From Mucilaginibacter myungsuensis (GTDB taxonomy: Bacteria > Bacteroidota > Bacteroidia > Sphingobacteriales > Sphingobacteriaceae): DNA of 64,000 nucleotides. Shown here one piece after another: positions 42,313 through 50,846 of this stretch (position 1 is its first letter; each line of letters begins with the position of its first letter). A program made the position numbers and the translations under genes. Below the pieces are notes generated by a model. It was not told where the DNA came from, searched no databases, and was given only the letters and a program-made list of their open reading frames with translations. The stretch covers positions 744,001 through 808,000 of the forward strand of contig NZ_JADFFL010000002.1 of assembly GCF_015222005.1 (NCBI RefSeq), read 5' to 3'.

Positions 42313-42683
42313 TGGGAAAAGATTTGCACTACAGTATTATCCCCTTTGTGCGCAGAGTTGTTGAAAATCATCAAGCTGTTGTTTCGATGACTCTCGTTAA
42401 TGATGAGGAGTTTTTTGTATTTCAAATTGAACGGCGCTTCGGATACCGTAGTGTCACGGTGATTGTAAGTGACAGTTATTCGTTTGGAGACTACGAACAA
42501 ATTATTTTTCACCCAAAGTTATCAAACGGCGGATTTATATTGATAGCAAGACCAGAAGCCACTGATTATAGTGATAATTCCACCCATAACGAAGTATCTA
42601 CAGGAAAAATTGGCAAGTTGTTAGGAGCACTAAATCAAGACGATTTTTGGAATTATGTCCAACCAACAAATAATAGAACATAA
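42312..42683 (+). CDS. Small partner protein of the nucleotidyltransferase
   Basis: Protein of 123 residues that I do not recognise. It looks like a compact alpha/beta domain (VVSMTLVNDEEFFVFQIER, VTVIVSDSYSFGDYEQIIF) with an acidic C-terminal helix ending FWNYVQPTNNRT. No signal peptide or membrane helix is present. Its ATG shares a base with the TGA of the nucleotidyltransferase gene, so the pair is translationally coupled. It shares the AT-rich composition. A role as regulator, antitoxin or target-recognition partner is possible but unsupported. Confidence 0.65.
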   Translation: MGKDLHYSIIPFVRRVVENHQAVVSMTLVNDEEFFVFQIERRFGYRSVTVIVSDSYSFGDYEQIIFHPKLSNGGFILIARPEATDYSDNSTHNEVSTGKIGKLLGALNQDDFWNYVQPTNNRT

Positions 42684-42692
42684 GAAGTTGAG

Positions 42693-42772
42693 ACCTGTAA
42701 CAAAACATATAACTGTCTTGTTACAGGTTTACTAAAAACAAATAGCGGCTGCCCTTATCAGGAGCAGCCGCT
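42693..42772. terminator. Pair of hairpins between convergent genes
   Basis: ACCTGTAACAA (42693-42703) pairs with TTGTTACAGGT (42718-42728) and serves the accessory pair. AGCGGCTGC (42744-42752) pairs with GCAGCCGCT (42764-42772), flanked by A and T runs, and serves the convergent mannosidase gene. Confidence 0.75.
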
Positions 42773-42795
42773 TTCGTATTCAGTAGCCTCAAATC

Positions 42796-45081
42796 CTACT
42801 TATGCTTAGCCCCCATCTCGAAAGTAAGCGTACCGCCATTCACAATATCCTCGTGATTTAGGAATGGTTTGGTGAGCACCTTTCCGTTCAGGATGGTCTT
42901 TTGAACAAATACGTTCTTTTCGCTTTGGTTCTTGGCTTCGATCACAAATTTTTTGCCGTTAGGCAGGTTGATCGTGGCGTTATAGACCGCCGGGGTGCCG
43001 ATAGCGTATTCTGTTGAACCAGGCGCAACCGGGTAAAAACCTAAAGAGCTGAAGATGTACCAGGCGCTCATTTGGCCGGTGTCGTCGTTACCGCCTAAAC
43101 CGTCGGATGTTGGTTTGTACATGCGTTTCAGGATCATGCGGATCTTCTCTTGCGCTTTCCATGGTTTGTCGGTCCAATTGTATAAGTAAACCACGTGGTG
43201 CGATGGCTCGTTACCATGCACATAGTTACCAATGATACCGTCTTTGGTGATATCCTCGGTCTCGGCAAAATATTTCTCAGGCAGGTCGTAACTGAAAAGG
43301 CTATCCATGTAAGTGACGAACTTTTTATTGCCACCCATCATACCGATCAGCGCTTTCGGATCTTGCGGAACGAATAAAGAATAGTTCCACGAGTTACCTT
43401 CAATAAAGCCCATGTTGTGGGTAGTGAACGGGTCGAAACCTGTTTTAAAGCTGCCATCCGCCAACCTTGGTTGCATAAAGTGCGATTTGGCGTTAAACAC
43501 GTTCTTGTAGTTCAGCGAGCGTTTAGTGAACTCCTCGTAAATATCGTTCTTGCCCAGCTTCTTAGCTAATTGTGCAATGGCCCAATCGTCATAAGCATAC
43601 TCCAGGGTTGATGATACCGAAGTGCCGCTTTTCTCGGCAGCGATGTAACCACGGTCAATGTAGTCGCCAATGGCGGCGTAATCGCGGCGGCGGGCGGTGG
43701 TTACACAGGCTTCTAAAGCATGGTTAACGTCAATGCCTTCAACGTTACCTTTAACGATCGCGTCGGCAATAACGGCAACCGAGTGGTACCCGCTCATACA
43801 CCAATTCTCGTTAGCCGAGTTTGACCAGATCGGCAGCATATGCTCCGGGCTTTGATCGTAGTGGGCCAACATCGATTTGATCATGTCCGCGTTGCGCTTA
43901 GGCTCCATAATGTTAAAGAGCGGGTGCAGCGCGCGGTAAGTATCCCAAAGCGAGAAGGTGGTATAGTTGGCAAAACCATCGGCCTTGTGGTTATTCTGAT
44001 CAAGACCGCGGTAGCTGCCGTCGGTATCCATGTAAATGGTCGGGTTGATCATGGTGTGGTACATGGCCGTGTAGAAGTTGTTCATCTCGTCCTTGTTAAG
44101 GGCTTTCACTTCTATCTTATGCAATTCCTTTTCCCATGCATCCTGACCGGCTTTTTTTACCTGATCAAAATCCCAGCCCGGTGCTTCGGCTTTCATGTTA
44201 GCCAAAGCGCCATCCATACTCACCGGCGATAAAGCCATTTTTACTTTGATCTTTTCGCCCTCGGTGGTTTTAAAGTTAAAGTAGGTCCTTAACTGGCGAC
44301 CGGCGATCTCGGGAAAGTTAGGTGTATTACGGAACTGTCCCCAAAAACCATTGTAAGATTGTTTACCGCTAAAATTTCGGTATCCCCATGATGTGAATTT
44401 TTTGCTGAACGTGATCGCGAAGTACAGGTTACGGGTACGCGCCCAGCCGCTGGTGCTGCGGTAACCAACAAGTGTGCTATCGTTCACCATGCGCACGTAT
44501 GTCCACAGGTTCTTTTCAGGATAGTTGTAGATACCCGCCATCAGATCCAGGATGATGTGCGAATCGTCTGACTTAGGGAAGGTATATTGATGAAAGCCCA
44601 CTCGGGTGGTGGTGGTCATCTCGGCCAAAACATTCGGGCCATCCAGTTTTACTTTGTAATAATTGGCTTCGCTCACCTCGTTAGCATGCGAGAATGGCGA
44701 ACGGAAACCGCTCCCCGGTTTATCGGCAGTGCCCGGGTTAAGCAATAGCTTACCTACGCTTGGCATCACCAAAAAGTCGCCCAGATCGGAGTGACCGGTA
44801 CCGCTAAAGTGGGTATGGCTAAACCCTACGATGGTCTTATCCTCGTACTGGTAACCCGCGCAATATTTGTACACATCTCCATTGTAACCACCGCCCGGTT
44901 TCTCGTAGCTAATGGTATCGGTCTCGGGACTTAACTGTACCGAGCCGAAAGGTGATGTAGCGCCCGGGTAAACGTGGCCCATACGCGCGGTGCCGATAAT
45001 AGGTTTAACATATTGCACCAGGTTTTGCGCCCCGGCGCTCAAAGCGCTTGATAGGAATATCGCCAGAAAAGCTTTTTTCAT
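42796..45081 (-). CDS. GH92 alpha-mannosidase
   Basis: Exported calcium-dependent exo-mannosidase of 761 residues, a normal GH92 length. The signal peptide ends at SAGAQ. The N-terminal beta-sandwich starts VKPIIGTARMGHVYPGATSP. The (alpha/alpha)6 catalytic domain includes TTFSLWDTYRALHPL and VHGNEPSHHVVYLYNW. GGNDDTGQMSAWYIFSSLGF lies close to the C-terminus and holds conserved acidic catalytic residues. GH92 enzymes of Bacteroidota trim alpha-1,2-, 1,3- or 1,4-linked mannose from N-glycans or fungal mannan; linkage is not readable here. No SusC/D pair is adjacent. Confidence 0.95.
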   Translation of the reverse strand: MKKAFLAIFLSSALSAGAQNLVQYVKPIIGTARMGHVYPGATSPFGSVQLSPETDTISYEKPGGGYNGDVYKYCAGYQYEDKTIVGFSHTHFSGTGHSDLGDFLVMPSVGKLLLNPGTADKPGSGFRSPFSHANEVSEANYYKVKLDGPNVLAEMTTTTRVGFHQYTFPKSDDSHIILDLMAGIYNYPEKNLWTYVRMVNDSTLVGYRSTSGWARTRNLYFAITFSKKFTSWGYRNFSGKQSYNGFWGQFRNTPNFPEIAGRQLRTYFNFKTTEGEKIKVKMALSPVSMDGALANMKAEAPGWDFDQVKKAGQDAWEKELHKIEVKALNKDEMNNFYTAMYHTMINPTIYMDTDGSYRGLDQNNHKADGFANYTTFSLWDTYRALHPLFNIMEPKRNADMIKSMLAHYDQSPEHMLPIWSNSANENWCMSGYHSVAVIADAIVKGNVEGIDVNHALEACVTTARRRDYAAIGDYIDRGYIAAEKSGTSVSSTLEYAYDDWAIAQLAKKLGKNDIYEEFTKRSLNYKNVFNAKSHFMQPRLADGSFKTGFDPFTTHNMGFIEGNSWNYSLFVPQDPKALIGMMGGNKKFVTYMDSLFSYDLPEKYFAETEDITKDGIIGNYVHGNEPSHHVVYLYNWTDKPWKAQEKIRMILKRMYKPTSDGLGGNDDTGQMSAWYIFSSLGFYPVAPGSTEYAIGTPAVYNATINLPNGKKFVIEAKNQSEKNVFVQKTILNGKVLTKPFLNHEDIVNGGTLTFEMGAKHK

Positions 45082-45106
45082 TTTTGTTTGGATACGGATG
45101 TTTTCC

Positions 45107-45114
45107 CAAATATA
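45107..45114 (-). promoter_or_regulatory. -7 box for the GH92 gene
   Basis: On the minus strand this reads TATATTTG, a perfect -7 element, 25 bases before the mannosidase ATG. Confidence 0.6.
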
Positions 45115-45247
45115 ACGTAAATGACGGTAATCACGTTCTTAACAAACAAATTGTCCTATCTTGCCATTATGTCATATCAGCGTACATTATGTAACAACGG
45201 TATGCCTTTTGTATCTTATCAATAAACCAACAACAATTACAAATACG

Positions 45248-45826
45248 ATGAAAAGATTCCTTTCAGTAATGATAGCAGTAGTGGCCGTGATGTCGCTAAG
45301 TTCTTGCAGTTATAACAGTATGGTTAAGCTGGACGAGAACGTTAAAGGCAAATGGGGTGCTGTACAAAGCCAATACCAACGCCGTGCCGACCTGATCCCT
45401 AACCTGGTAAATACCGTTAAAGGCGAAGCCAACTTTGAAAAAGGGACGCTGACCGCCGTGGTAGAGGCCCGCGCCAAAGCAACGTCTGTACAGGTTGATG
45501 CCAGCAAATTAACGCCGGAGTCGATCAAGCAGTATCAGGAAGCACAAGGCCAGTTAAGCACAGCCTTAGGCCGATTATTAAGCGTGACCGAGAACTATCC
45601 GACCCTGAGGGCCAACGATAGCTTTAAAAAGTTGCAGGACCAGTTAGAAGGTACCGAGAACCGTATTACCATGGCACGCAACGACTTTAACACTGCTGTG
45701 CAGGATTACAACAGCAAGATCCGCTCATTCCCGGCCAACCTTACGGCTAAGATGTTCGGATTTGCAGCGAAAGGCTATTTCAGTGCCGACGAAGGTTCTG
45801 ACAAAGCACCGAAGGTGCAATTTTAA
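45248..45826 (+). CDS. LemA family lipoprotein
   Basis: LemA protein of 192 residues from ATG 45248, chosen because it starts a lipoprotein signal (KRFLSVMIAVVAVMSLSSC). Family motifs are NVKGKWGAVQSQYQRRADLI and PNLVNTVKG, then a four-helix coiled domain and the ending FPANLTAKMFGF. LemA proteins accompany TPM-domain proteins in bacterial envelopes and their biochemical role is unclear. Two TPM-domain genes follow, the first across a heptad-word inverted repeat, so the three probably form an operon. Confidence 0.93.
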   Translation: MKRFLSVMIAVVAVMSLSSCSYNSMVKLDENVKGKWGAVQSQYQRRADLIPNLVNTVKGEANFEKGTLTAVVEARAKATSVQVDASKLTPESIKQYQEAQGQLSTALGRLLSVTENYPTLRANDSFKKLQDQLEGTENRITMARNDFNTAVQDYNSKIRSFPANLTAKMFGFAAKGYFSADEGSDKAPKVQF

Positions 45827-45831
45827 ATTTC

Positions 45832-45916
45832 CAGTTATGAGTGCTGAGTTTTGAGTAAGGAAAAATACGCTTTCTCCAAAATTCATCACTCAAAACTCAC
45901 TGCTCAAAACTGATCA
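45832..45916 (+). repeat. Heptad-word inverted repeat E (lemA-TPM gap)
   Basis: The left arm (45832-45859) is 7-mers of the form GAGTnnT, starting CAGTTAT GAGTGCT. The right arm (45885-45912) is 7-mers ending CTC or CTG, such as AAAACTC ACTGCTC, the reverse complement. It occupies the gap from 5 bases after the lemA stop to a few bases before the next ATG. Confidence 0.87.
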
Positions 45917-45918
45917 CC

Positions 45919-46353
45919 ATGAAACTGTTTACCGAAGAAGAACAATTGCAGATACGCCGCGCAGTGGAGTCTGCCGAGACCAATACCTCGGGCGAGATAC
46001 GCGTTTGCGTAGAGAAAACCTGCAGCGAGGACGTGCTGGACCGTGCCGCCAACTATTTCTATCGCCTTGAAATGGACAAAACCAAGTTGCGTAACGGCGT
46101 GCTGATCTATTTGGCTACTGTCGATCGTAAGTTCGCCATCATTGGCGATGCGGGCATTAACGCCGTTGTCCCGCCTGATTTTTGGGACTCGGCTAAGGAA
46201 TGCATGCTGGAGCAATTTAAACACGGTCAATTGATCGAAGGAATTGTTGAGGGCGTGAAGATGGCCGGCAAGCAACTAAAAAAATTTTTCCCTTACGCCA
46301 AAGGTGACAAGAACGAACTACCCGACGACGTTGCCTTTATGGACGGCGAATAA
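45919..46353 (+). CDS. TPM-domain protein (short form)
   Basis: TPM domain protein of 144 residues without signal peptide. Typical segments are VESAETNTSGEIRVCVEKTC, LRNGVLIYLATVDRKFAIIGD and a C-terminal EGIVEGVKMAGKQL. TPM domains act as phosphatases or assembly factors in plants; bacterial roles are unclear. It lies between lemA and a longer YgcG-like TPM protein 9 bases downstream, a common trio in Bacteroidota. Confidence 0.87.
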   Translation: MKLFTEEEQLQIRRAVESAETNTSGEIRVCVEKTCSEDVLDRAANYFYRLEMDKTKLRNGVLIYLATVDRKFAIIGDAGINAVVPPDFWDSAKECMLEQFKHGQLIEGIVEGVKMAGKQLKKFFPYAKGDKNELPDDVAFMDGE

Positions 46354-46362
46354 TTTGGACCT

Positions 46363-47169
46363 ATGTTAAAGAAACTGATATTTTGCCTGGGACTGCTGCT
46401 GTGCAGTGTCATTGGCTTTGCGCAGGAGTTCCCGCCAAAATCTAATACCCTGGTAACCGACTTTACCAATACCCTTACTCAAGATCAAAAGCAACAGTTA
46501 GAAAATAAACTGGTTGCTTTTGACGACTCGACCACTACGCAGATCGCGGTGGTGATCATGAAGTCGACCGGAGGGTACGATATCAACGAATACGCCGCTT
46601 TGTTAGGTCGTAAATGGGGCGTAGGCTCTAAGGACAAAAATAACGGCATCATCGTTTTGGTTGCTAAGGACGACCGCAAGGTTGCCATCCAAACAGGCTA
46701 TGGTGCCGAAGGTGCTGTGCCCGATGGTGTTACGCACGATATCATCTATAACGATATCCTCCCGCAATTTAAAGCGGATGATTACTACGCCGGACTTGAT
46801 AAGGCTACCGACCAGCTGATCAAGTTCATGAAAGGCGAGTACAAAGCCGAGCCGAAAGCTAAAAAGTCTAAAGGCAACGGAAAAGCTGTGGGTGGCTCTG
46901 TGGGCTTGGTGATCATTATTGTGATATTTGTCCTGATACTGATATTCCGCAACCGCGGCGGTGGTGGCGGCAGCATTATCGGGAGCCGAGGCGGAGCGAG
47001 CCCATTCTGGTGGTTCTTAGCCGGATCGATGATGAATAGCGGTAACCGTGGCGGCGGTGGCTGGGGAGGATTCTCCGGTGGCGGCGGAGGTTCATCGGGC
47101 GGCGGTGGCGGCTTCGGTGGTTTCGGCGGCGGGAGCTTCGGCGGTGGCGGATCCAGCGGGAGTTGGTAG
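46363..47169 (+). CDS. YgcG-like TPM-domain membrane protein with a glycine-rich tail
   Basis: Protein of 268 residues. A signal peptide ends at GFAQE. The TPM domain (~30-160) has LVTDFTNTLTQDQKQQLENK and NNGIIVLVAKDDRKVAIQTG. A single membrane helix is at ~182-202 (VGLVIIIVIFVLILIFRN). The cytoplasmic-side tail (~205-268) is almost all Gly, Ser, Phe and Trp (GGGSFGGGGSSGSW at the end), usual for YgcG proteins. It is the third gene of the LemA-TPM group. A heptad-word inverted repeat starts 4 bases after its stop. Confidence 0.93.
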   Translation: MLKKLIFCLGLLLCSVIGFAQEFPPKSNTLVTDFTNTLTQDQKQQLENKLVAFDDSTTTQIAVVIMKSTGGYDINEYAALLGRKWGVGSKDKNNGIIVLVAKDDRKVAIQTGYGAEGAVPDGVTHDIIYNDILPQFKADDYYAGLDKATDQLIKFMKGEYKAEPKAKKSKGNGKAVGGSVGLVIIIVIFVLILIFRNRGGGGGSIIGSRGGASPFWWFLAGSMMNSGNRGGGGWGGFSGGGGGSSGGGGGFGGFGGGSFGGGGSSGSW

Positions 47170-47172
47170 GGA

Positions 47173-47261
47173 AGGTTAAAGGCGAAAGGATAAAGGTTAG
47201 TTTTTAGGATCTTTTACCTCTTACCCGTTCACCTTTATTCTTTCGCCTTTGACCTTTAACC
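47173..47261 (+). repeat. Heptad-word inverted repeat F (TPM-hypothetical gap)
   Basis: The left arm (47173-47200) is four perfect 7-mers of the form AGGnnAA. The right arm (47212-47261) is seven words of the form TTTnnCC with one 8-mer. The variable pairs differ in almost every word. It fills the whole gap from the TPM stop codon to 8 bases before the next ATG. Confidence 0.9.
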
Positions 47262-47269
47262 TAAAAAAG

Positions 47270-47674
47270 ATGTTTCAGAAAGACACGATACTGAACGAGA
47301 TCAACAAGATGACCCTGATGTTCGCCCGAATGATCGGGTTGAAGGCCGACGGGAGTTTTACGGAGTTCGAGCAGCAATTTAACCACGTTTTGCAGGATGA
47401 GTATGACTTGGAGGTAGAGCAGCTGCTTGCCTTAGATGAGGACAACTTTAAAGCCCAACTGCAAAAAAACACTTACAGTGCCGAAAAGCTGAATGGCCTG
47501 AGCCAATTATTGTATCTTTACGCCGAGCCTTTTGAGGCCGACGATGAGACCGCACTTCTGCTTAAAAAAGTGATGGTCATATTTGATGTGCTCGAAACGA
47601 AACATCATTATGACTCGTTCGAGAATATTGAAAAACGCAAAGCCATTTACGGCTACTTTAACACTTCCAAATGA
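47270..47674 (+). CDS. Hypothetical helical protein upstream of a Nudix gene
   Basis: Protein of 134 residues from ATG 47270; a TTG-started longer frame runs into repeat F and is rejected. It is predicted mostly alpha-helical (KMTLMFARMIGLKADGSF, NHVLQDEYDLEVEQLLAL, LLKKVMVIFDVLE) and acidic, with no signal peptide. It resembles short tetratricopeptide-like proteins but has no clear repeat. Its stop overlaps the Nudix gene start by 4 bases, so the two are coupled. The family is not recognised. Confidence 0.75.
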   Translation: MFQKDTILNEINKMTLMFARMIGLKADGSFTEFEQQFNHVLQDEYDLEVEQLLALDEDNFKAQLQKNTYSAEKLNGLSQLLYLYAEPFEADDETALLLKKVMVIFDVLETKHHYDSFENIEKRKAIYGYFNTSK

Positions 47675-48219
47675 CCGATCTTAAATGGAAACTGCTCCAT
47701 TCTGAATACATCCACAAAGGCCCATGGGCTACTCTCCGTACCGATAGATGCGAAATGCCAGATGGCCGCATCATGCCAGATTATTATGTACTTGAATATC
47801 CCAATTGGGTGAACGGCGTTGCCATTACCGAGGACGGCAAGATATTAATGGTGCGTCAATACCGCCACGCGGCCGGTATCGTGTCGTTAGAAATACCCGG
47901 CGGTGTGATAGATGGTGACGAAGCCCCGATAGATGCCATGCGCCGCGAACTATTGGAAGAGACCGGCTACCTTTTTGAGGATATCGAATTGACCGCTACC
48001 ATTTATCCTAATCCTGCCACGGCCACTAACCAAACCTTTTGCTATCTGGCCAAAGGCGGCAAAAAAGTACAGGCTCAGGACTTGGACGAGCATGAGGAGA
48101 TCATTGTAGAGCAATACACCATCGCCGAGATCAAACAACTACTTGCCGATAACAAGATCCCGCAGGCCCTGCATTGTACGGCCTTGTTTTATGGATTGAG
48201 TAAGCTGGGGGTATTGTAA
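47671..48219 (+). CDS. Nudix hydrolase (ADP-ribose pyrophosphatase-like)
   Basis: Nudix enzyme of 182 residues. The Nudix box reads GGVIDGDEAPIDAMRRELLE with E-T-G following, so the metal-binding REXXEE core is intact (RELLEE). The preceding strand ILMVRQYRHAAGIVSLEIPGG and the later SPNPATATNQT-like segment (IYPNPATATNQTF) fit the ADP-sugar pyrophosphatase group (NudF type). The substrate is most likely ADP-ribose or a sugar nucleotide. It ends at a bidirectional terminator. Confidence 0.93.
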   Translation: MTDLKWKLLHSEYIHKGPWATLRTDRCEMPDGRIMPDYYVLEYPNWVNGVAITEDGKILMVRQYRHAAGIVSLEIPGGVIDGDEAPIDAMRRELLEETGYLFEDIELTATIYPNPATATNQTFCYLAKGGKKVQAQDLDEHEEIIVEQYTIAEIKQLLADNKIPQALHCTALFYGLSKLGVL

Positions 48220-48229
48220 TAACATTTAA

Positions 48230-48258
48230 ACTTACGAGGTTTTTGAAACCTCGTAAGT
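48230..48258. terminator. Bidirectional terminator
   Basis: A perfect 13-bp stem, ACTTACGAGGTTT (48230-48242) with AAACCTCGTAAGT (48246-48258), around a TTG loop between convergent genes. Confidence 0.85.
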
Positions 48259-48270
48259 CTGCATCGTCAC

Positions 48271-49326
48271 CTAACCCTTTTGCGGATATTTTTTCTTTAG
48301 CATTTTCAATATCTCGGGGAAGAACTCAGCAAAACTCTTATATTTTTTGCTGTTGATATAGTTCTTGCTGATGAAAGGTTGAATATCCTCTACATAAATA
48401 AAATCGCTGCCTGTCTCGCGGGCTACCTGGCGTTTATACTGACGTTCGGTACGGTACTGTTTGTACAGGGCGGCCACCACTGAGCGGACAATGTTCTCGT
48501 CCATGCAATAGGCCCAATTGCTGATGCCGTTGCGTTTCATACCATCGTCGTCCTTATTGAACAGATAGCTGAGTGCATCTATCTCTTTAGCGTATTGCTG
48601 CAGCAAGCCGTTAATGTACACATGGCTGCCCTCATGCCAAACCAGGTTCTCAAAGTTCTTGAACTCAAATACCGGGTCGGCATCTTTTTTCCCTTCGCGG
48701 TTAAAAAAGCCGGTGTTGTAAACCAGCATATCGCTAAATTGAGGGTTAAGCGTTTTGGTCATGATCGCATGCGATCCCCAGCTGTTCAGCGGATCTATGC
48801 AGATGTTCCAGGTCAGGGGCTTGCTGTACTTATAAAAGCTCTCCAGCTTAGCGATCAGCTTACCTGAATCGACATTAGCTTTCAGGTCATTGCCCCATTT
48901 AGTATAACGGGTTTGGTGCGCCTGAAAGAAATCCCAGAATTTGGTATCGTTAAAGAAATCGCGGCACAAACGAATGTATTCCAGCGTGTTCTCTTTGCCG
49001 TAATGTTTGTACCAGTTCAGGTCGGTCGGTTCGTAGATCTTGATATTAGGGAAATCGCTCATACACCAGCCCAGCTCTACGAGGTCAGTGTATGACTTTT
49101 CAAATGTAGCCACCTTTTTAACCGCCGGGTGGTCCTTAAACTTACCAAAGTAAGCCATCGCCTCGGTAGTGTATAGCGATGGGTTAGGGTCGGGATATTT
49201 CTCGGCCAGTATCTGCACAATGGTGAACAGCTCCACACCCGGGTGCACATTCACGATGAGTTTATCCTGACTAAAAGTTTTAAAAGGCAGCAAAGCCGCA
49301 AAGCAAATGATCAATAGTTTTTTCAT
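48271..49326 (-). CDS. DUF4932-like secreted metalloprotease-like protein
   Basis: Protein of 351 residues from ATG 49326 with a signal peptide (KKLLIICFAALLPFKTFS, then Q). The body is helical. It contains NLVWHEGSHVYINGLL, an HExxH zinc site (HEGSH) followed about 55 residues later by CMDENIVRSVVAALY, whose Glu could be the third ligand as in gluzincins. The overall sequence resembles DUF4932, a Bacteroidota family of presumed zinc peptidases. It stands alone and its substrate is unknown. Confidence 0.8.
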   Translation of the reverse strand: MKKLLIICFAALLPFKTFSQDKLIVNVHPGVELFTIVQILAEKYPDPNPSLYTTEAMAYFGKFKDHPAVKKVATFEKSYTDLVELGWCMSDFPNIKIYEPTDLNWYKHYGKENTLEYIRLCRDFFNDTKFWDFFQAHQTRYTKWGNDLKANVDSGKLIAKLESFYKYSKPLTWNICIDPLNSWGSHAIMTKTLNPQFSDMLVYNTGFFNREGKKDADPVFEFKNFENLVWHEGSHVYINGLLQQYAKEIDALSYLFNKDDDGMKRNGISNWAYCMDENIVRSVVAALYKQYRTERQYKRQVARETGSDFIYVEDIQPFISKNYINSKKYKSFAEFFPEILKMLKKKYPQKG

Positions 49327-49787
49327 GTCGATAAAATTTGATAATGCTAAGTTGAGCCGATAATGCCATCGCGACAATTGCGATTGATGAACAGGGTGTT
49401 TTTGTTGATGAATGGGCGGGATGAGGATGTTCTATCCTTGCAGTCTACCCCTGTCAAAGCCAGTGCAAATTGCACTGCCGTTGCTGTCCCCTAAATTAGG
49501 GGACGACCACCGGCGTTGCCATAGCACTTGAGCTCATGAGGGGTAAATAGTCGCAATACCGGGGTGCGGCTTCCTTTCGCCGTCTTTTACCCCTATCAAA
49601 GCAACTGCAAATTGCACTGCCGCTGCTGTCCCCTAATTTAGGGGACGACCAAAGGCGTTGCCATATCACTTGCGTATATGAGGGGTAATGGTCGCAATGC
49701 CAAAGTGGCTTCTCCTTTTCGTCATCAAAAAAGGCCTATCGGTGTATTTTTGCTCTGAAAGCCATCGCACCGATCTATATTTAGCCG
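49327..49787. repeat. 142-bp tandem duplication with nested palindromes
   Basis: Within this 461-bp gap two copies of a unit start at 49446 and 49588. Each is bounded by TACCCCT and AGGGGTA. Copy 1 contains the palindrome CAGTGCAA-A-TTGCACTG and copy 2 a decayed form of it. Both contain GTCCCCTAA-N-TTAGGGGAC. The centre base of the second palindrome differs between copies (A versus T). The copies differ at scattered positions, so the duplication is not very recent. No open frame is supported. The LytS-type gene's promoter lies directly downstream. Confidence 0.85.
49745..49752 (+). promoter_or_regulatory. -7 box for the LytS-like kinase
   Basis: TATTTTTG is a perfect -7 element, 35 bases before the kinase ATG and just after the second copy of the 142-bp unit. 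Confidence 0.6.
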
Positions 49788-50846
49788 ATGAAACGGAAAC
49801 ACATCATATTGCTGCATGTCGCTTTTTGGCTGTTGTTGATACTGAACCATAGTGTGCCGTCGTTTTTGCGTAACACCTACTTTTCGCTCAAAGATCAGCC
49901 AAAGGATCTGCTGCTATTTATAAAATACTTTACGATCGAGCTTGGCTTTTACAGCATAACCGCCCTATGTTTCTACGCGAACTACTGGCTGGTAGCCCCG
50001 CAATTATTCGTCAAAAAGAATTATTGGAAGGCTTTGTTATACACGATCTTGATCACGATATCGCTCATCGTTTGGCGCTACATGGTCGAGTTTGGTTTCT
50101 TTAAGCCGGTGATCGGGTTCGATAACTACCGGGGTGGTGAGGTCACTTTTAAATATTACACCACCAACATTATCTTTTACTATTTCCCGGCCTATTTCAT
50201 TTATGGCTTGATGTATTTTTTTGCCGAAAGCTGGTACCGCGACCGCCATCGGCAGCAAGAATTGGAAAAAGAACGGGCCGGCGCCGAGCTGGCCTTCCTC
50301 CGCTCGCAGATCAACCCGCATTTTTTGTTCAATAGTATTAACGATATCTATTCGCTCACCTACCAAAAGTCGGAGCAGGCACCCGAGGCCCTGCTGAAAT
50401 TATCGGAAATATTGCGCTACATGCTCCGCGAAAGTAATGATGAGCTGATGTCGTTAAAGAGCGAGGTAACTTACCTGCAAAACGTGATCGAGTTGCAGCG
50501 CATCAGCGCCAAGGGCGATGCCCATATAAACTTCCGCGTAAATGGCCAGATAGGCGAGCAGCAGATCCCGCCGCTATTATTCATCGCTTTTGTTGAGAAT
50601 GCCTTTAAGCATGGTGTGATCAATGACCCGGCGCATCCCATCATCATCGAACTGGATGTTTTTAATAATGAGTTATTATTCCGTGTAGCTAACCAAAAAC
50701 TGGGCGGCGAGAAAGACAGAACAGGTGGTATCGGCTTACAGAATGTACGCCGACGTTTGGAGCTGACCTATCCCGGCGAACACCAACTGACCATTAGCGA
50801 TACCGCCGGCCGCTACACCATCGACCTAAGCCTGCAACTGATATGA
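49788..50846 (+). CDS. LytS/YehU-type sensor histidine kinase
   Basis: Membrane kinase of 352 residues. Four membrane helices lie within ~6-160 (IILLHVAFWLLLILNH, LGFYSITALCFYANYWLV, ALLYTILITISLIVWRY, IIFYYFPAYFIYGLMYFF). The His_kinase domain has the typical RSQINPHFLFNSIND, with His in NPHFLFN. The ATPase domain has LLFIAFVENAFKHG and GGIGLQNVRRRL. It overlaps its LytTR regulator by 4 bases. The ligand is unknown; the sensor is almost entirely membrane-embedded. Confidence 0.94.
   Translation: MKRKHIILLHVAFWLLLILNHSVPSFLRNTYFSLKDQPKDLLLFIKYFTIELGFYSITALCFYANYWLVAPQLFVKKNYWKALLYTILITISLIVWRYMVEFGFFKPVIGFDNYRGGEVTFKYYTTNIIFYYFPAYFIYGLMYFFAESWYRDRHRQQELEKERAGAELAFLRSQINPHFLFNSINDIYSLTYQKSEQAPEALLKLSEILRYMLRESNDELMSLKSEVTYLQNVIELQRISAKGDAHINFRVNGQIGEQQIPPLLFIAFVENAFKHGVINDPAHPIIIELDVFNNELLFRVANQKLGGEKDRTGGIGLQNVRRRLELTYPGEHQLTISDTAGRYTIDLSLQLI

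Noticed and set aside
49446..49729. Two-copy 142-bp unit considered as a CRISPR array or integron site
   Set aside because: Only two long copies exist with no spacers, and no integrase gene is adjacent.
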